A stretch of DNA of 64,000 nucleotides, taken from the NCBI GenBank assembly GCA_947493695.1, contig CANLSF010000004.1, positions 558,001 through 622,000 on the forward strand, given 5' to 3'. Source of the stretch: an uncultured Kiloniellaceae bacterium (lineage in GTDB: Bacteria > Pseudomonadota > Alphaproteobacteria > Kiloniellales > Kiloniellaceae). Positions 8,305 through 17,514 of this stretch are shown here, piece after piece; positions within the stretch are counted from its first letter, which is position 1, and every line of letters begins with the position of its first letter. Below the pieces are notes generated by a model. The model was given only the letters and a program-made list of their open reading frames with translations. It made no database searches and was not told the origin of the DNA. Both the position numbers and the translations under genes were made by a program.

Positions 8305-8450
8305 TCATAACTCACTGGCTTGACTGGATCTTTCATCCGAAAGCTCGATAAGTAGACTCACAAAGTCCCGTATAGATAGCTTATAAAGATTAATGAGCTC
8401 ACAGTCGAATGAGCCCTACAGCCTTTCTGATTACAGGCTGAAGCAAGCGG

Positions 8451-9206
8451 TCACGGCGCAAGAGTCGTATCCGCCGTACATTTCATAATCAATGCCGTCA
8501 CATTGTCCTTCGCGCCGTTGGACACCGCCGTCTCCACAAGATCGTCCGCTGCCGTTTCGGTCGGATATTGAGAGAGGCGCTGAAAGATCTCGTCATCCGA
8601 CAAAACCTTGGTCAGGCCGTCGCTGCACAGGAGAAGAATATCATCCTCGATCAGAAGTTCCTGCCGGACATCGAGCGTCAATTCATCCTCAGCACCAACA
8701 GCGCGGGTAATGACATTGGCCTGGGGATGAGACTCAGCTTCGTCACTGTCCAGATGTCCCATGTCGACCAGTTCCTGAACGTAGCTGTGATCCCGGGTCA
8801 GCTGCGTCATCTCTCCCCGGCGCAAGCGATAGATTCTGCTGTCACCGGCCCAGAGATATGCGCAGTAACGACCGTAGGCCATGAATATGACCACGGTGCT
8901 GCCGATGACGCTCTGACCGCCCCGGCGCTTGGCTTCTTCACGCAGGTGCTCGTTCGTATCCGTTACACAGTCTTTAACCGCCGCCAGGAATGACGGAGCA
9001 CTCTGGGGAGGTGGCAGCGCATCCAGGCGTTCCACGATCATCTTGCTGGCATAATCACCAGCATCGTGCCCCCCCATGCCGTCGGCGACCACCCATAAAC
9101 CGATATCCGGGCGTGAAAGCAGCGCGTCTTCGTTCAAGCGCCGAACGTTGCCTACATGCGTACAGGTTCCTGTCACATATTGGTAAACCTGTTCACTCAA
9201 CATCAT
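8451..9206 (-). CDS. pppA: PP2C-family serine/threonine phosphatase PppA
   Basis: A 251-residue cytosolic phosphatase that removes the phosphate added by PpkA and so switches T6SS firing off in the Pseudomonas model. PP2C metal-binding motifs are complete: VVADGMGGHDAG near the N-terminus, WAGDSRIYRLR in the middle, LLCSDGLTKVLSDDEI and the final DNVTALI. The ATG at 9206 has AGGGGAAG five bases upstream; the GTG at 9236 would add ten residues and has no such site. It lies between tagF and ppkA, the standard arrangement of the threonine-phosphorylation pathway. In some relatives it is fused to TagF; here the two are separate genes 129 bases apart. Confidence 0.93.
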   Translation of the reverse strand: MMLSEQVYQYVTGTCTHVGNVRRLNEDALLSRPDIGLWVVADGMGGHDAGDYASKMIVERLDALPPPQSAPSFLAAVKDCVTDTNEHLREEAKRRGGQSVIGSTVVIFMAYGRYCAYLWAGDSRIYRLRRGEMTQLTRDHSYVQELVDMGHLDSDEAESHPQANVITRAVGAEDELTLDVRQELLIEDDILLLCSDGLTKVLSDDEIFQRLSQYPTETAADDLVETAVSNGAKDNVTALIMKCTADTTLAP

Positions 9207-9335
9207 AGCTTCCCCTGGCGCCACATTTTCCGGCACGCATCAGAATACAAAGCGCGCCAGGCTCCCGTCCGATAAATGTTAGCGCAACTGCGCCCATACA
9301 CTTCAACGATTCCTTCGCCCGCATGGAACCGCATC

Positions 9336-10130
9336 TTAAAAAATCCCGGCCAGACCGTCATCTCCGGGGCCCTCAGTGCCGCCGATCCAACCGCTCTCTC
9401 GCCACTGTCCGTCCAGGAACGCAACAAAAGCCCCCATGCTTGGCAGACCTGAACTCACCAGCATTGAAGGCACCACCTTTTCGGAACCCGCCGTCCACCA
9501 AAGACAGTATCGCGGATAGGACACACTCAGGAAATGACCCAAAAGCCCAACGTAATCGGGCATTAAACCATTGGCAGGATCAACCGGCATCCGCAACCCG
9601 GACTCACCTGCGCTCTCTTCAAGCGTCGGCAACGCCACGTCCGCGAGGCTCGGGAGGCCAAGCGCCTGAATGCGCTCATCGACATCCTCGAAATCCGAGC
9701 CTTCTTCCAATGCCATCAACGCCGCCTCTTCGGCATCAGCATACCAGGACACTGCCTGCTTCGGCAGTCCGGCAATGGTGGGACAGTTCTCGAGCGTAAC
9801 AGCGAGGGTCAACGGAAAATAGCGACCGACCCGATCAACCGAGGGCATGAGCACGCCAGTTACGACATCCTTATCACCGACACCGGCGGAAAGCGCGAAA
9901 CGCCAGATGGGGCTGGTCATGTAGATCGACAGCCAGTCATCTCCCAGTCTGTCCTGGCTGGTTTGCAGTCCGTTCTGCAGCCAGGTGTCCCAGTTTTCGA
10001 CAAATTTCTGCGACAGGCGGCGCGTCACGAAATCGCCCTTCGAAGGCAACTTCCCGTAAAAACCAGGCGCACCCTCGTCAAGTGGAGTCGTACCCAAGTC
10101 TTCCAAATCCGTCCCCATGCCGCCGTTCAT
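9336..10130 (-). CDS. tagF: T6SS regulator TagF (ImpM)
   Basis: A 264-residue protein of the TagF/ImpM (SrfE) family, a cytosolic negative regulator that restrains T6SS assembly, by binding Fha in Agrobacterium, independently of or together with PppA. The family signature GFYGKLPSKGDFVTRR lies close to the N-terminus, with SPIWRFALSAG and a conserved RVGRYFPLT further in, and the length is normal. The chosen ATG at 10130 has a perfect GGGAGG four bases upstream. An ATG at 10163 that overlaps the tssM stop would be coupled but lacks its own site. It directly follows tssM (29 bases) and precedes pppA. Confidence 0.93.
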   Translation of the reverse strand: MNGGMGTDLEDLGTTPLDEGAPGFYGKLPSKGDFVTRRLSQKFVENWDTWLQNGLQTSQDRLGDDWLSIYMTSPIWRFALSAGVGDKDVVTGVLMPSVDRVGRYFPLTLAVTLENCPTIAGLPKQAVSWYADAEEAALMALEEGSDFEDVDERIQALGLPSLADVALPTLEESAGESGLRMPVDPANGLMPDYVGLLGHFLSVSYPRYCLWWTAGSEKVVPSMLVSSGLPSMGAFVAFLDGQWRESGWIGGTEGPGDDGLAGIF

Positions 10131-10159
10131 TTCGCCTCCCTGATCATAGCTTAGTGTAG

Positions 10160-13100
10160 TCATAGCGACGGCGGACACCGAAACTGTTCAAGTTCCGGCA
10201 GGGTGAAGGGATTGACGACGCTGTTCGCACGCAACTCGTAGGTCACGGTACGGTTTCCGACTTCGAATGTAAGGTTGAAACGGTCAGCAAGGCCGCTCTT
10301 TTCAATCGAGGCTTCGTCCAGCATACGGAACCACGACCAAGGTCCCTCACGAGACAAGCTTGAGCGTTGTCCCGGAACAAGCGGTGCAAATGAAACGCGC
10401 ACCTGACTGGGGCCGCTGGGTCCTGGCCATTTCAAGCGGGATGGCCGCTGCGGACCATGGCGGTAGGAAATTGACTGGCCGTCCAGATCGAACACAACCT
10501 GTGTGGCCTGCGCATCCAGATCAACAGGCATCAGCTCGAACTGAACACCGGGCGTCTGGGCCCCTCCGAAGAAGAGACTGTCGCGGATCACAGATGCCCG
10601 CTGGAACTGCACCAGCACCGAATTTGGAATCCCGAGGCTTACATTATCGACCTTCTGCCACTTCCAGGGAATACGCGAGGTATCTACGAAAGGTTTCAGA
10701 TAAGTCGCAAAGAAACCATCGATCTTGCCCCCGGGCGCAAACAATCGGCCAAAGTCGTCGATTGCAATTTCCGCATCGCTGCCTTTAAAGACCGGATAGC
10801 GGTTATCCAGTGCCGCCCTGCAGGTCGGCAGAACTTCCGACTTCCAGGCCGCGTCGATCTGCGAACGAGCGCCGCCCACCGTCACACTCGAACTGCTCTT
10901 GGCCAGGGCCGATAGCCAGCTCTTCAAAGGATCGGGAAGCCGGGTTGCCGCCGACTGAATAGACTGCGCGGCGCCGCCTCCAGCGCCACTGGCCGCCGAC
11001 AAAGCCGCCTGCCCCTGATTGCCTGAGATCGCGAGCTGGTTCAGTTGAGTGTAGAGATCGTTAAGCCGTGCAATCGCGCTATCGAGCTGCGTCGGTGTCC
11101 CCGGCTCTCCCCGGCTGAGAGCATGCAGCTCTTCATAACGCCGGTCGATCACCGCGCCGGGAACCTCGCCGCCCTCATCCGCCAGGGCCGAACCAACAAT
11201 GTTCGCCAACCTCTTGGATTTGGATTCCAGGCGCTTGCTGGCTGCGGCCTCAACGCTGTCACCCGCGCTCTCCAGAGCGCTTTTCTCGGTTTCAGGCGGC
11301 GGTGCGGTCAGCGTGGTTTCCCGGGTAATCGCGAGCAGCAGCAACTTCACCGGTGATCTGTTCGGTTCTGAAACGATGTTCAGGACTTCCACGGTGTGAT
11401 TGAGATCGCGGAAAGGAATAACTGCGAGATCCGAAATCAGAAGGTCCCAGAAGGCCGCGTAATCATCGAAGTAGCGCCGCATGACTTCGCCCTGAAGCCG
11501 CCCCAGCGCTGCACTGTCGAGACCGACTTCCTCTTCCGGTCCCAGCACCCAGCTTTCCTGAGCGACTTCCTTGGCAACTTCGCTGACCTGCGGCAGAAAC
11601 ACAGTCTGAAAGCCGTCGTAGGTATAAAGCCCGGGAATCGCTTCGCTCAGAGGCTTGCCGGAGCGGCGGACAAATACGCGATTGCCGTCCGCCCCGATCT
11701 TATCGCTGACCCGCCAGGGTGTCAGTTCACGCGCCTCGGGGCTCTGCTTGATCACGGCGTAGGCTCGCTCCGAAAGCGGGAAGGTTCTCAGGCTCTGCTG
11801 TACCCGTTCAACCAGATTTCCATCCAGCGGGATCTGTTTCAGGGGTTCTTCCAACAGGGCTTCCAGGTGCAGCATCAGAGGGCCGCGAACGCCTTCGTTG
11901 ACCTGCCCCGGAAAGGTTGTGTTCCAGTCAAGAACCAGCCACTGGCGCACCAGGTCCGCATCGACAGGGCCCTGACGCCCAAGCATCAGATAAACCTTGA
12001 GAGCCTCGTAAAGATAGTCCGGTCGGTTGATATTGTCGCGGAGCTGCCCCTCCAGTCGCACCAGCAACCTCGGCAGAAACAGGGCTCCCAATCCGCGGCG
12101 GTAGGCCGCCCTCGCCTGCGCGCCCAGCTTGTCCCCCTGGTAAAGCCCCAGTGTCATGCTGAGCGGCACATCTTCATCCTGCGCCGCGTAGCCGGTCGGC
12201 ATGTTACGCAACGTATTGAGCGCCGGAAGGATTCGTTTCAGATCCGCATCCTCGACCGCGTCGAAAGACAAACCCGAGGTTGCCGCGTTATAAGCGGTGA
12301 TACTCTCCTCAACCTCGCCAATCTTACCGATGTTTCCGCTGTAACTGGTCACCCAGGCACCGGCGGCGCCCAGCAGCACCAACCCGGCAATCGCGTAGGC
12401 GGCATTCTGAACCCAGAAGCGGCGGCGCTCGACTTTCCTGTTTGCAGTCACCGCGCCGGCCTCGGCAAAGACAACGGAGCTCAACAGACGTGTCAGAAAA
12501 TAGCTGCGCCCGCCCCCGGAATGGGCCGACAAGGCCTGGCGCCCGATGCCGAAAGTCTGCGCCATCGTACCCATCAGCCGGTCAATGGGCGTACCGTCCT
12601 GCGTACCACTGGTGAAGTAAAAGCCGCGCAGCATCGGGATGTCTTCGTAACGGCTCGGTTTGAAAATTTCGTCGAGGAAATCCTGGATCGGGCGTTTCAG
12701 CGAAGCGATCTGCTGTGGGAAACCATAGATCAGACTGCGGCGCTGGATGTCGGGCTCCTGATGGATGCGTTCAACCAGGCGTTCGTTCAGACGATCGACC
12801 AGACCATCGAATTCTTCCTCGAACTGCGCGACGACACCCTGTTCTGCTTCAGCCGCGTCGAACTTAAAGGTCGTACCCCAGACCTGATCACGGTCTTCCC
12901 GTCCAAGGTCATCAAAGAACTCACTGAAGCCCGCGACCAAGTCCGCCTTCGTGAAGACCACATAGATCGGAAAACGAACCCCAAAGTAATCGTGCAGCTC
13001 CCGTAGCCGCTGCTTAACGGCATGGGCATGGGCAAAGCGTTCCGTATCGCTCAGGGTTGCCATATCCGAGAGACTGATCGCGACGACAGCGCCATTAATC

Positions 13101-13765
13101 GGCTGACGCGCGCGGTATTTCTTCAGGAGATCCAGAAAGCCAGTCCAGGCGGCCCGATCCACGGCCTGATGACTGTCCTGCGTGGTATAGCGTCCCGCCG
13201 TATCGATCAGGACTGCTTCATCGGTAAACCACCAGTCGCAGTGACGCGTGCCACCGACACCGCGCACTGAATCTTTTCCAAGCTTTTCAGCGAGCGGAAA
13301 CCGCAGTCCGGAGTTCACCAGTGCCGTGGTCTTACCCGCACCGGGCGGTCCGATAATGATGTACCAGGGCAGTTGATAAAGGAACTTGCGCCCACCTTTG
13401 CCGCCACCCAGGCGGGTGGTCTTCAGAAGTTCGAGCGCGTCCTGCATGCGCTCATTCAGGACTGCGACTTCGCGATCCGAGGCGACAGCCTCTTCACTGT
13501 CTGTGTCGCCACCGCTTTCGGCGAGATCTTCCATCAACGCTTTGTCGGCTTTCTTTGCCTTCAGCATCGCGATCAGATTGATCATCCCCCAGATCAGGAA
13601 GACGACAACGATCGTAAAGAGCCGCACAATCGCGCTGTCCAGGGGTCTGACATCTGCAATCGCAATCAGCGGACCGATAAACCAGATCAACAGCGACAGC
13701 AGAAGCGCACCGATAAAGGTTACGAACCAGCGGGAACGGAGAACGTCGATGACCTTGGACATCAT
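10160..13765 (-). CDS. tssM: T6SS membrane-complex protein TssM (IcmF)
   Basis: A 1201-residue inner-membrane protein that, with TssL and TssJ, forms the envelope-spanning channel and anchors the baseplate. Two N-terminal membrane helices lie at 13-35 and 46-68, followed by the cytoplasmic NTPase-like domain with an intact Walker A motif, GPPGAGKTTAL (139-149). A third helix near residue 460 (AIAGLVLLGAAGAWV) leads to the large periplasmic IcmF-related part and the C-terminal beta domain that binds TssJ. Length is typical. The ATG pair at 13765/13762 is preceded by GGGAGGGG. It follows tssL by 103 bases. An intact Walker A suggests nucleotide binding, which is not kept in every TssM. Confidence 0.96.
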   Translation of the reverse strand: MMSKVIDVLRSRWFVTFIGALLLSLLIWFIGPLIAIADVRPLDSAIVRLFTIVVVFLIWGMINLIAMLKAKKADKALMEDLAESGGDTDSEEAVASDREVAVLNERMQDALELLKTTRLGGGKGGRKFLYQLPWYIIIGPPGAGKTTALVNSGLRFPLAEKLGKDSVRGVGGTRHCDWWFTDEAVLIDTAGRYTTQDSHQAVDRAAWTGFLDLLKKYRARQPINGAVVAISLSDMATLSDTERFAHAHAVKQRLRELHDYFGVRFPIYVVFTKADLVAGFSEFFDDLGREDRDQVWGTTFKFDAAEAEQGVVAQFEEEFDGLVDRLNERLVERIHQEPDIQRRSLIYGFPQQIASLKRPIQDFLDEIFKPSRYEDIPMLRGFYFTSGTQDGTPIDRLMGTMAQTFGIGRQALSAHSGGGRSYFLTRLLSSVVFAEAGAVTANRKVERRRFWVQNAAYAIAGLVLLGAAGAWVTSYSGNIGKIGEVEESITAYNAATSGLSFDAVEDADLKRILPALNTLRNMPTGYAAQDEDVPLSMTLGLYQGDKLGAQARAAYRRGLGALFLPRLLVRLEGQLRDNINRPDYLYEALKVYLMLGRQGPVDADLVRQWLVLDWNTTFPGQVNEGVRGPLMLHLEALLEEPLKQIPLDGNLVERVQQSLRTFPLSERAYAVIKQSPEARELTPWRVSDKIGADGNRVFVRRSGKPLSEAIPGLYTYDGFQTVFLPQVSEVAKEVAQESWVLGPEEEVGLDSAALGRLQGEVMRRYFDDYAAFWDLLISDLAVIPFRDLNHTVEVLNIVSEPNRSPVKLLLLAITRETTLTAPPPETEKSALESAGDSVEAAASKRLESKSKRLANIVGSALADEGGEVPGAVIDRRYEELHALSRGEPGTPTQLDSAIARLNDLYTQLNQLAISGNQGQAALSAASGAGGGAAQSIQSAATRLPDPLKSWLSALAKSSSSVTVGGARSQIDAAWKSEVLPTCRAALDNRYPVFKGSDAEIAIDDFGRLFAPGGKIDGFFATYLKPFVDTSRIPWKWQKVDNVSLGIPNSVLVQFQRASVIRDSLFFGGAQTPGVQFELMPVDLDAQATQVVFDLDGQSISYRHGPQRPSRLKWPGPSGPSQVRVSFAPLVPGQRSSLSREGPWSWFRMLDEASIEKSGLADRFNLTFEVGNRTVTYELRANSVVNPFTLPELEQFRCPPSL

Positions 13766-13868
13766 GCCCCTCCCGTTCTGAACACAAGAACCGCACTTTC
13801 CGGTCCGGCATCAAAAACACAGCAAACGGCAGGACGAAGAGGTCTGAGAGCGAAGCGGTCTGGATGCG

Positions 13869-15254
13869 TCATTGAATCACCGCTCCTTCCTTGATCAGAA
13901 TAATTTCAATACGCCGGTTTTCGGCGCGGCCCTGCGCTGTATCGTTGGAGGCGATCGGCTCGTTATCGGCACGACCATCGACCGACAGGCGCCCGGGATC
14001 ACTCAGATAGCCGGTTAGAATCTTCGCCACCGAAGACGCCCGCGCCAGGGAGAGATGCCAGTTGGACGGAAAGCGCACTGTTCTGATCGGAATGTTGTCG
14101 CTGTGCCCGGCAACGATAATCTGCCCGGGTTCGCTCCTTAAGGCGGTTCCGATCCGTTCGATGATCGGCAGGTAGCTGTCTTCGACCACTGCGCTGCCCG
14201 ATCCGAAGAGCCCCCGGTTGCGCACGCGGATCGTCAGCGCCTGGACATCTTCGCTCACAACCACAAGGCCCTGGGCGATCTCGTCTTCAAGGAAGCCTTT
14301 GATCCGTGGCAGGAGCTCTGACTTGATTTCAGGAGGAGGTGGTGGCGGTGGTGCATCGACGCGGGCAAGCGTCACCGCGCCCACAGGCGGCAGCTGTTGC
14401 AATTCGAAGGCCACCACATCGGAATCGTTGTTCAGGCTGTAGCTGAAGAGAACGAACATCAACGTCACAAGTGCCGCAGTCCCGACGGCAATGACCCAAA
14501 GCGGCACATAAGAACTCAGGGGTTTGTGACCGGCATCGACGCCGCGCCAGTGCGGCGAAAGATCGCGTTCGAATTCTCCCCGTCGTGAACGGATGAGGCG
14601 GAACAGGCCTTCGCGCACTTCTCCATGTCGGATGGAGCCGCGGCTCATCACCCGGTACTTGCCCTCAAAGCCCAGTGACAAACACAGGTACATCAATTCG
14701 AGAACTTCCGCGTAGCGGCCCGGATCCCGTTCCAGCTTTTCCAGCAGATCGAAAAAACGTTCACCGCCCGACGTCTCGTTATGGAACAGCGCGACCATAC
14801 TCTGCTGTCCCCAGGCGCTGGCCGCCCCCCAGGGCGTGTTGAGCACCAGATCATCCAGCGTGGCACAAAGGGCGTAACGACCGGCCCGCACCGACTGTGG
14901 ACTCAGGCCCGTCTCGTTCGCCCGGCGTTCGAAGGATTTGACCTCTTCAATAACCCGGCGACGTAAACCTTCCACGTCCTGAAGCGCGCCGGAATTTTTA
15001 AGGCGAATAGCCAGTCCCAAAAGCGCCGTTGCCGCGCCGACTAAAGGATTGAAACTCGCCTGGCTTAAGTCAGCCGCCGCTACCGCAGGTCCGGCACGAC
15101 GTGGCGATACGGTTCTATCCGCGTCCGCCCCTGCACCCGCAAATCCGGGCGTCTGAGTCGCGTCAGCCCCCGCCTGCCCGGCTCCAGGCCGACGCCCACC
15201 GGGCATCGGACGGATGACAGTGCGATCCTCTTCAAAGGGATCGTCGCCACTCAT
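13869..15254 (-). CDS. tssL: T6SS TssL with C-terminal OmpA peptidoglycan-binding domain
   Basis: A 461-residue inner-membrane protein. A Pro/Gly-rich N-terminal tail (1-75) leads to the cytoplasmic DotU/TssL helical domain (about 75-235, with NPLVGAATALLGLAIRL), a single C-terminal membrane helix (PLWVIAVGTAALVTLMFVLF) and an OmpA/MotB-type domain (GHSDNIPIRT...LSLARA...GRADNEP) reaching the end. The OmpA domain would bind peptidoglycan and fix the complex to the wall; in other systems this job is done by a separate TagL. A proline run sits between helix and OmpA domain. ATG 15254 has GAGGGGA upstream. It lies between tssK and tssM, making a tssJ-K-L-M order. Confidence 0.95.
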   Translation of the reverse strand: MSGDDPFEEDRTVIRPMPGGRRPGAGQAGADATQTPGFAGAGADADRTVSPRRAGPAVAAADLSQASFNPLVGAATALLGLAIRLKNSGALQDVEGLRRRVIEEVKSFERRANETGLSPQSVRAGRYALCATLDDLVLNTPWGAASAWGQQSMVALFHNETSGGERFFDLLEKLERDPGRYAEVLELMYLCLSLGFEGKYRVMSRGSIRHGEVREGLFRLIRSRRGEFERDLSPHWRGVDAGHKPLSSYVPLWVIAVGTAALVTLMFVLFSYSLNNDSDVVAFELQQLPPVGAVTLARVDAPPPPPPPEIKSELLPRIKGFLEDEIAQGLVVVSEDVQALTIRVRNRGLFGSGSAVVEDSYLPIIERIGTALRSEPGQIIVAGHSDNIPIRTVRFPSNWHLSLARASSVAKILTGYLSDPGRLSVDGRADNEPIASNDTAQGRAENRRIEIILIKEGAVIQ

Positions 15255-15331
15255 GCTCTATTCCCCTCGGGCATGCTGCTCCAATGCGCGGTTCCAGACA
15301 TTTGGCGTCCTCATAGCCTTCACTCGTTCTC

Positions 15332-16666
15332 TTAATTCCGAATGGCCCAAAGCTCCATTTCGAGGCGCGGAAATTCACCTGACACGTGGATTGCAATACC
15401 GCCGGAATTCTTAAGCTGCTTCCAGTACTGACCGGCCTGATCCAGCTCGAAATAGGTCACACCGGCATGATAGGGAATCTGCCTCGGCGCAACCGGAAGC
15501 GGACGCAGGGCAATCCCCGGCAGGGCGACATTTACCAATTCCCGGATTTGCTCCACCGAACCGATCTTTGCCTGATTCGGGAAGCTGCGGCGCAGCGTCT
15601 CGACCGGCAGATCGGCCCGCACAGCGAGAACGAAGTTTGAATTGCTTAAGAGCCCCTTGTCCGCCAGCGCCGCTACGTGAATACCGTATTTGCGTTCCTG
15701 AAGAGGAATCGGGACCGCGGTCTGTTCGAGAACCGCGCTCAGAGCCTGCCGCAGTTCCTTCATGACAGGGGAAAAGCTGCCCTGGAGATCATCATGCCGG
15801 TACACACCGAATTTACCGGGGCGCTTGCCCGGCGCTGTGAAGGTCGCCAATTCCCCGGCAATCGAAAGCGCAACGGAATAAAAGGCTTCCGGATGCACAT
15901 TGGCCGATGACGACAGATGAGTCAGTAGAGGCTCGTAACGGTTCACCGCCATTAGCAGCAGAAAGTCCGCGATTTCCGCCACGCCCTTGGTGCCGGATTC
16001 TGAGACCCGTCCTGCCAGGGCCTCACCCCTATGATGCGTAAGGCCAAGAATTTCGCTGATCATGCCGCTCAAAACAGAATTGGCGGCACAGTCGAGGCAA
16101 GGCGGGATATAGCGCTCATCGAGCACGACATTCTTGTCTGCTCGCACCTCGACGATCCGGGCAAGACCAAGACAAACGTAGCCGGCGCGTTCATCGGTCT
16201 CCAAAAGATAACGAAAACGCAGTTTACCGACCCGCATATTCGAGACCGTCTCGGACCCTGCGTTCGAGTCCTGTGTATCGACTTCCTCAGCCGTGTAGCG
16301 CGCCACGCTATCCGGCGATCCGTCCAGATCGAACTCTGCGCCACCGGGCTGACGGACGGGTAATGCCAGATACACGATGCAATCGCGCGTATTTTCCGGA
16401 AGGTCGAGTGGTGGCGGGTGATTGGTGTCATCCGGAATGCTGAACGGCGTTCCATCTTCCAGAATGCCCCGGCCGACACTGAGCGCAAACTTACCTGTCG
16501 TCAGGAGATCCCGATTGATCTGAAGATCCTGCATCCCCCAACTGTAGGCGCGAATTCCGTCAACGCGTCCACGCACCAGCCTTTCAACATAGCGATCACT
16601 TTGCTGAAAGTGCTGGGTCTGCAGGAACATGCCTTCAGACCAAACGACTTTGTTATCCCATGCCAT
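15332..16666 (-). CDS. tssK: T6SS baseplate protein TssK
   Basis: A 444-residue TssK, the trimeric baseplate subunit that links the baseplate (TssFG wedges) to the TssLM membrane complex. The N-terminal signature is present: VVWSEGMFLQTQHFQQSDRY, followed by the PYSWG-like AYSWGMQDLQIN. Length and the C-terminal FELDQAGQYWKQL region, which belongs to the receptor-binding-like head, are usual. The ATG at 16666 is preceded by a modest AGAGA sequence. It lies 77 bases upstream of tssL and 220 downstream of tssJ; the longer gap before it shows no clear terminator, so it is probably in the same transcript. Confidence 0.96.
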   Translation of the reverse strand: MAWDNKVVWSEGMFLQTQHFQQSDRYVERLVRGRVDGIRAYSWGMQDLQINRDLLTTGKFALSVGRGILEDGTPFSIPDDTNHPPPLDLPENTRDCIVYLALPVRQPGGAEFDLDGSPDSVARYTAEEVDTQDSNAGSETVSNMRVGKLRFRYLLETDERAGYVCLGLARIVEVRADKNVVLDERYIPPCLDCAANSVLSGMISEILGLTHHRGEALAGRVSESGTKGVAEIADFLLLMAVNRYEPLLTHLSSSANVHPEAFYSVALSIAGELATFTAPGKRPGKFGVYRHDDLQGSFSPVMKELRQALSAVLEQTAVPIPLQERKYGIHVAALADKGLLSNSNFVLAVRADLPVETLRRSFPNQAKIGSVEQIRELVNVALPGIALRPLPVAPRQIPYHAGVTYFELDQAGQYWKQLKNSGGIAIHVSGEFPRLEMELWAIRN

Positions 16667-16886
16667 ATAATGTCTCTCGACTTACACCCTGCTAAGGCTC
16701 GGACTTCGCGAAGCAACAGTCCTGCCGTGTTCCCCTACCTCAGAGCCCGCTATATCGGATCATGTTCACCGGAAACCGCTTTGTGGCTTCTTCAAACGAG
16801 ATAAATCCGTTCCAGTTTTTATAATTCTTGTCGCTTCCCAAACCCGGCAGACAGCCTGTTAAGATTCTGCCCTGCGCCGGGCGATA

Positions 16887-17348
16887 TCAGTCTTCTTCGC
16901 TTTTACTGACCGAAACTGCGAGAGCGTCGATCTGTACATTGTAACTGTTGATTTCTTCAGGAACGACACCGCCCTGCGCCCGCCAAACGGAGGTTTCCGT
17001 CTCGCGGTAAGCAACAACCACCCCAAGGTAACGGACCTCAGGCCGGACCTCCATTGAAGTCTTTTGCGATGCGCCCGGCGTGACGATGATCTCCTCGCGC
17101 GCAATCATATCGGGCCCAAGGATCGCCGCGTCCTGCTCAAACAGCTGGAAAAAGTCGGCTTCCTCAAAAGCATTCGGCGACGCCAGGTGATACACCCGCA
17201 AGACAACCGGCGACGCCCGTCCTTGAGCGTTGGGATTAATATCCAATGCAGCGGAAATTGAGAGGTCGATCACGGTTGGTGAGGGTTTAGACTCAGCACA
17301 ACCGCCAAGCACCAGCACAGCCGCAAACAGACAATAGATCAATCTCAC
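16887..17348 (-). CDS. tssJ: T6SS outer-membrane lipoprotein TssJ
   Basis: A 153-residue lipoprotein with a lipobox LGGC (Cys17) after a short hydrophobic signal. TssJ sits in the inner leaflet of the outer membrane and binds the periplasmic end of TssM. The conserved features of the family are visible: SAALDINPNAQGRASPVVLRVYHL followed by FEEADFFQLF. The start is GTG at 17348, supported by GGGAGA six bases upstream. Agrobacterium-type systems often lack TssJ, so its presence here is informative about the T6SS subtype. It is 166 bases after fha and 220 before tssK. Confidence 0.93.
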   Translation of the reverse strand: MRLIYCLFAAVLVLGGCAESKPSPTVIDLSISAALDINPNAQGRASPVVLRVYHLASPNAFEEADFFQLFEQDAAILGPDMIAREEIIVTPGASQKTSMEVRPEVRYLGVVVAYRETETSVWRAQGGVVPEEINSYNVQIDALAVSVSKSEED

Positions 17349-17514
17349 GTTTGGTCTCCCACTATATTCAAGATGGCGCCCCGCACTATTTCAAATCCAT
17401 CTGGTCTGAACAGGTGGCCCCATCACCCCGAATCGCCAGTCAATCAACACTAACACAGATAAACCCAATGTGGCCGCGCGCCATTCTGGCTTGCTGGTAT
17501 CATCTGATTCACGG

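Noticed and set aside
8305-8450. Terminator between pppA and ppkA
   Set aside because: A CAGCC/GGCTG pair with a 12-base loop is present but is short and has no T-run; not listed as a feature.
11396-13006. Long open frame (536 codons) on the plus strand
   Set aside because: It is antisense to tssM, which has clear motifs throughout. GC-rich genes often leave the complementary frame open; it has no family features.
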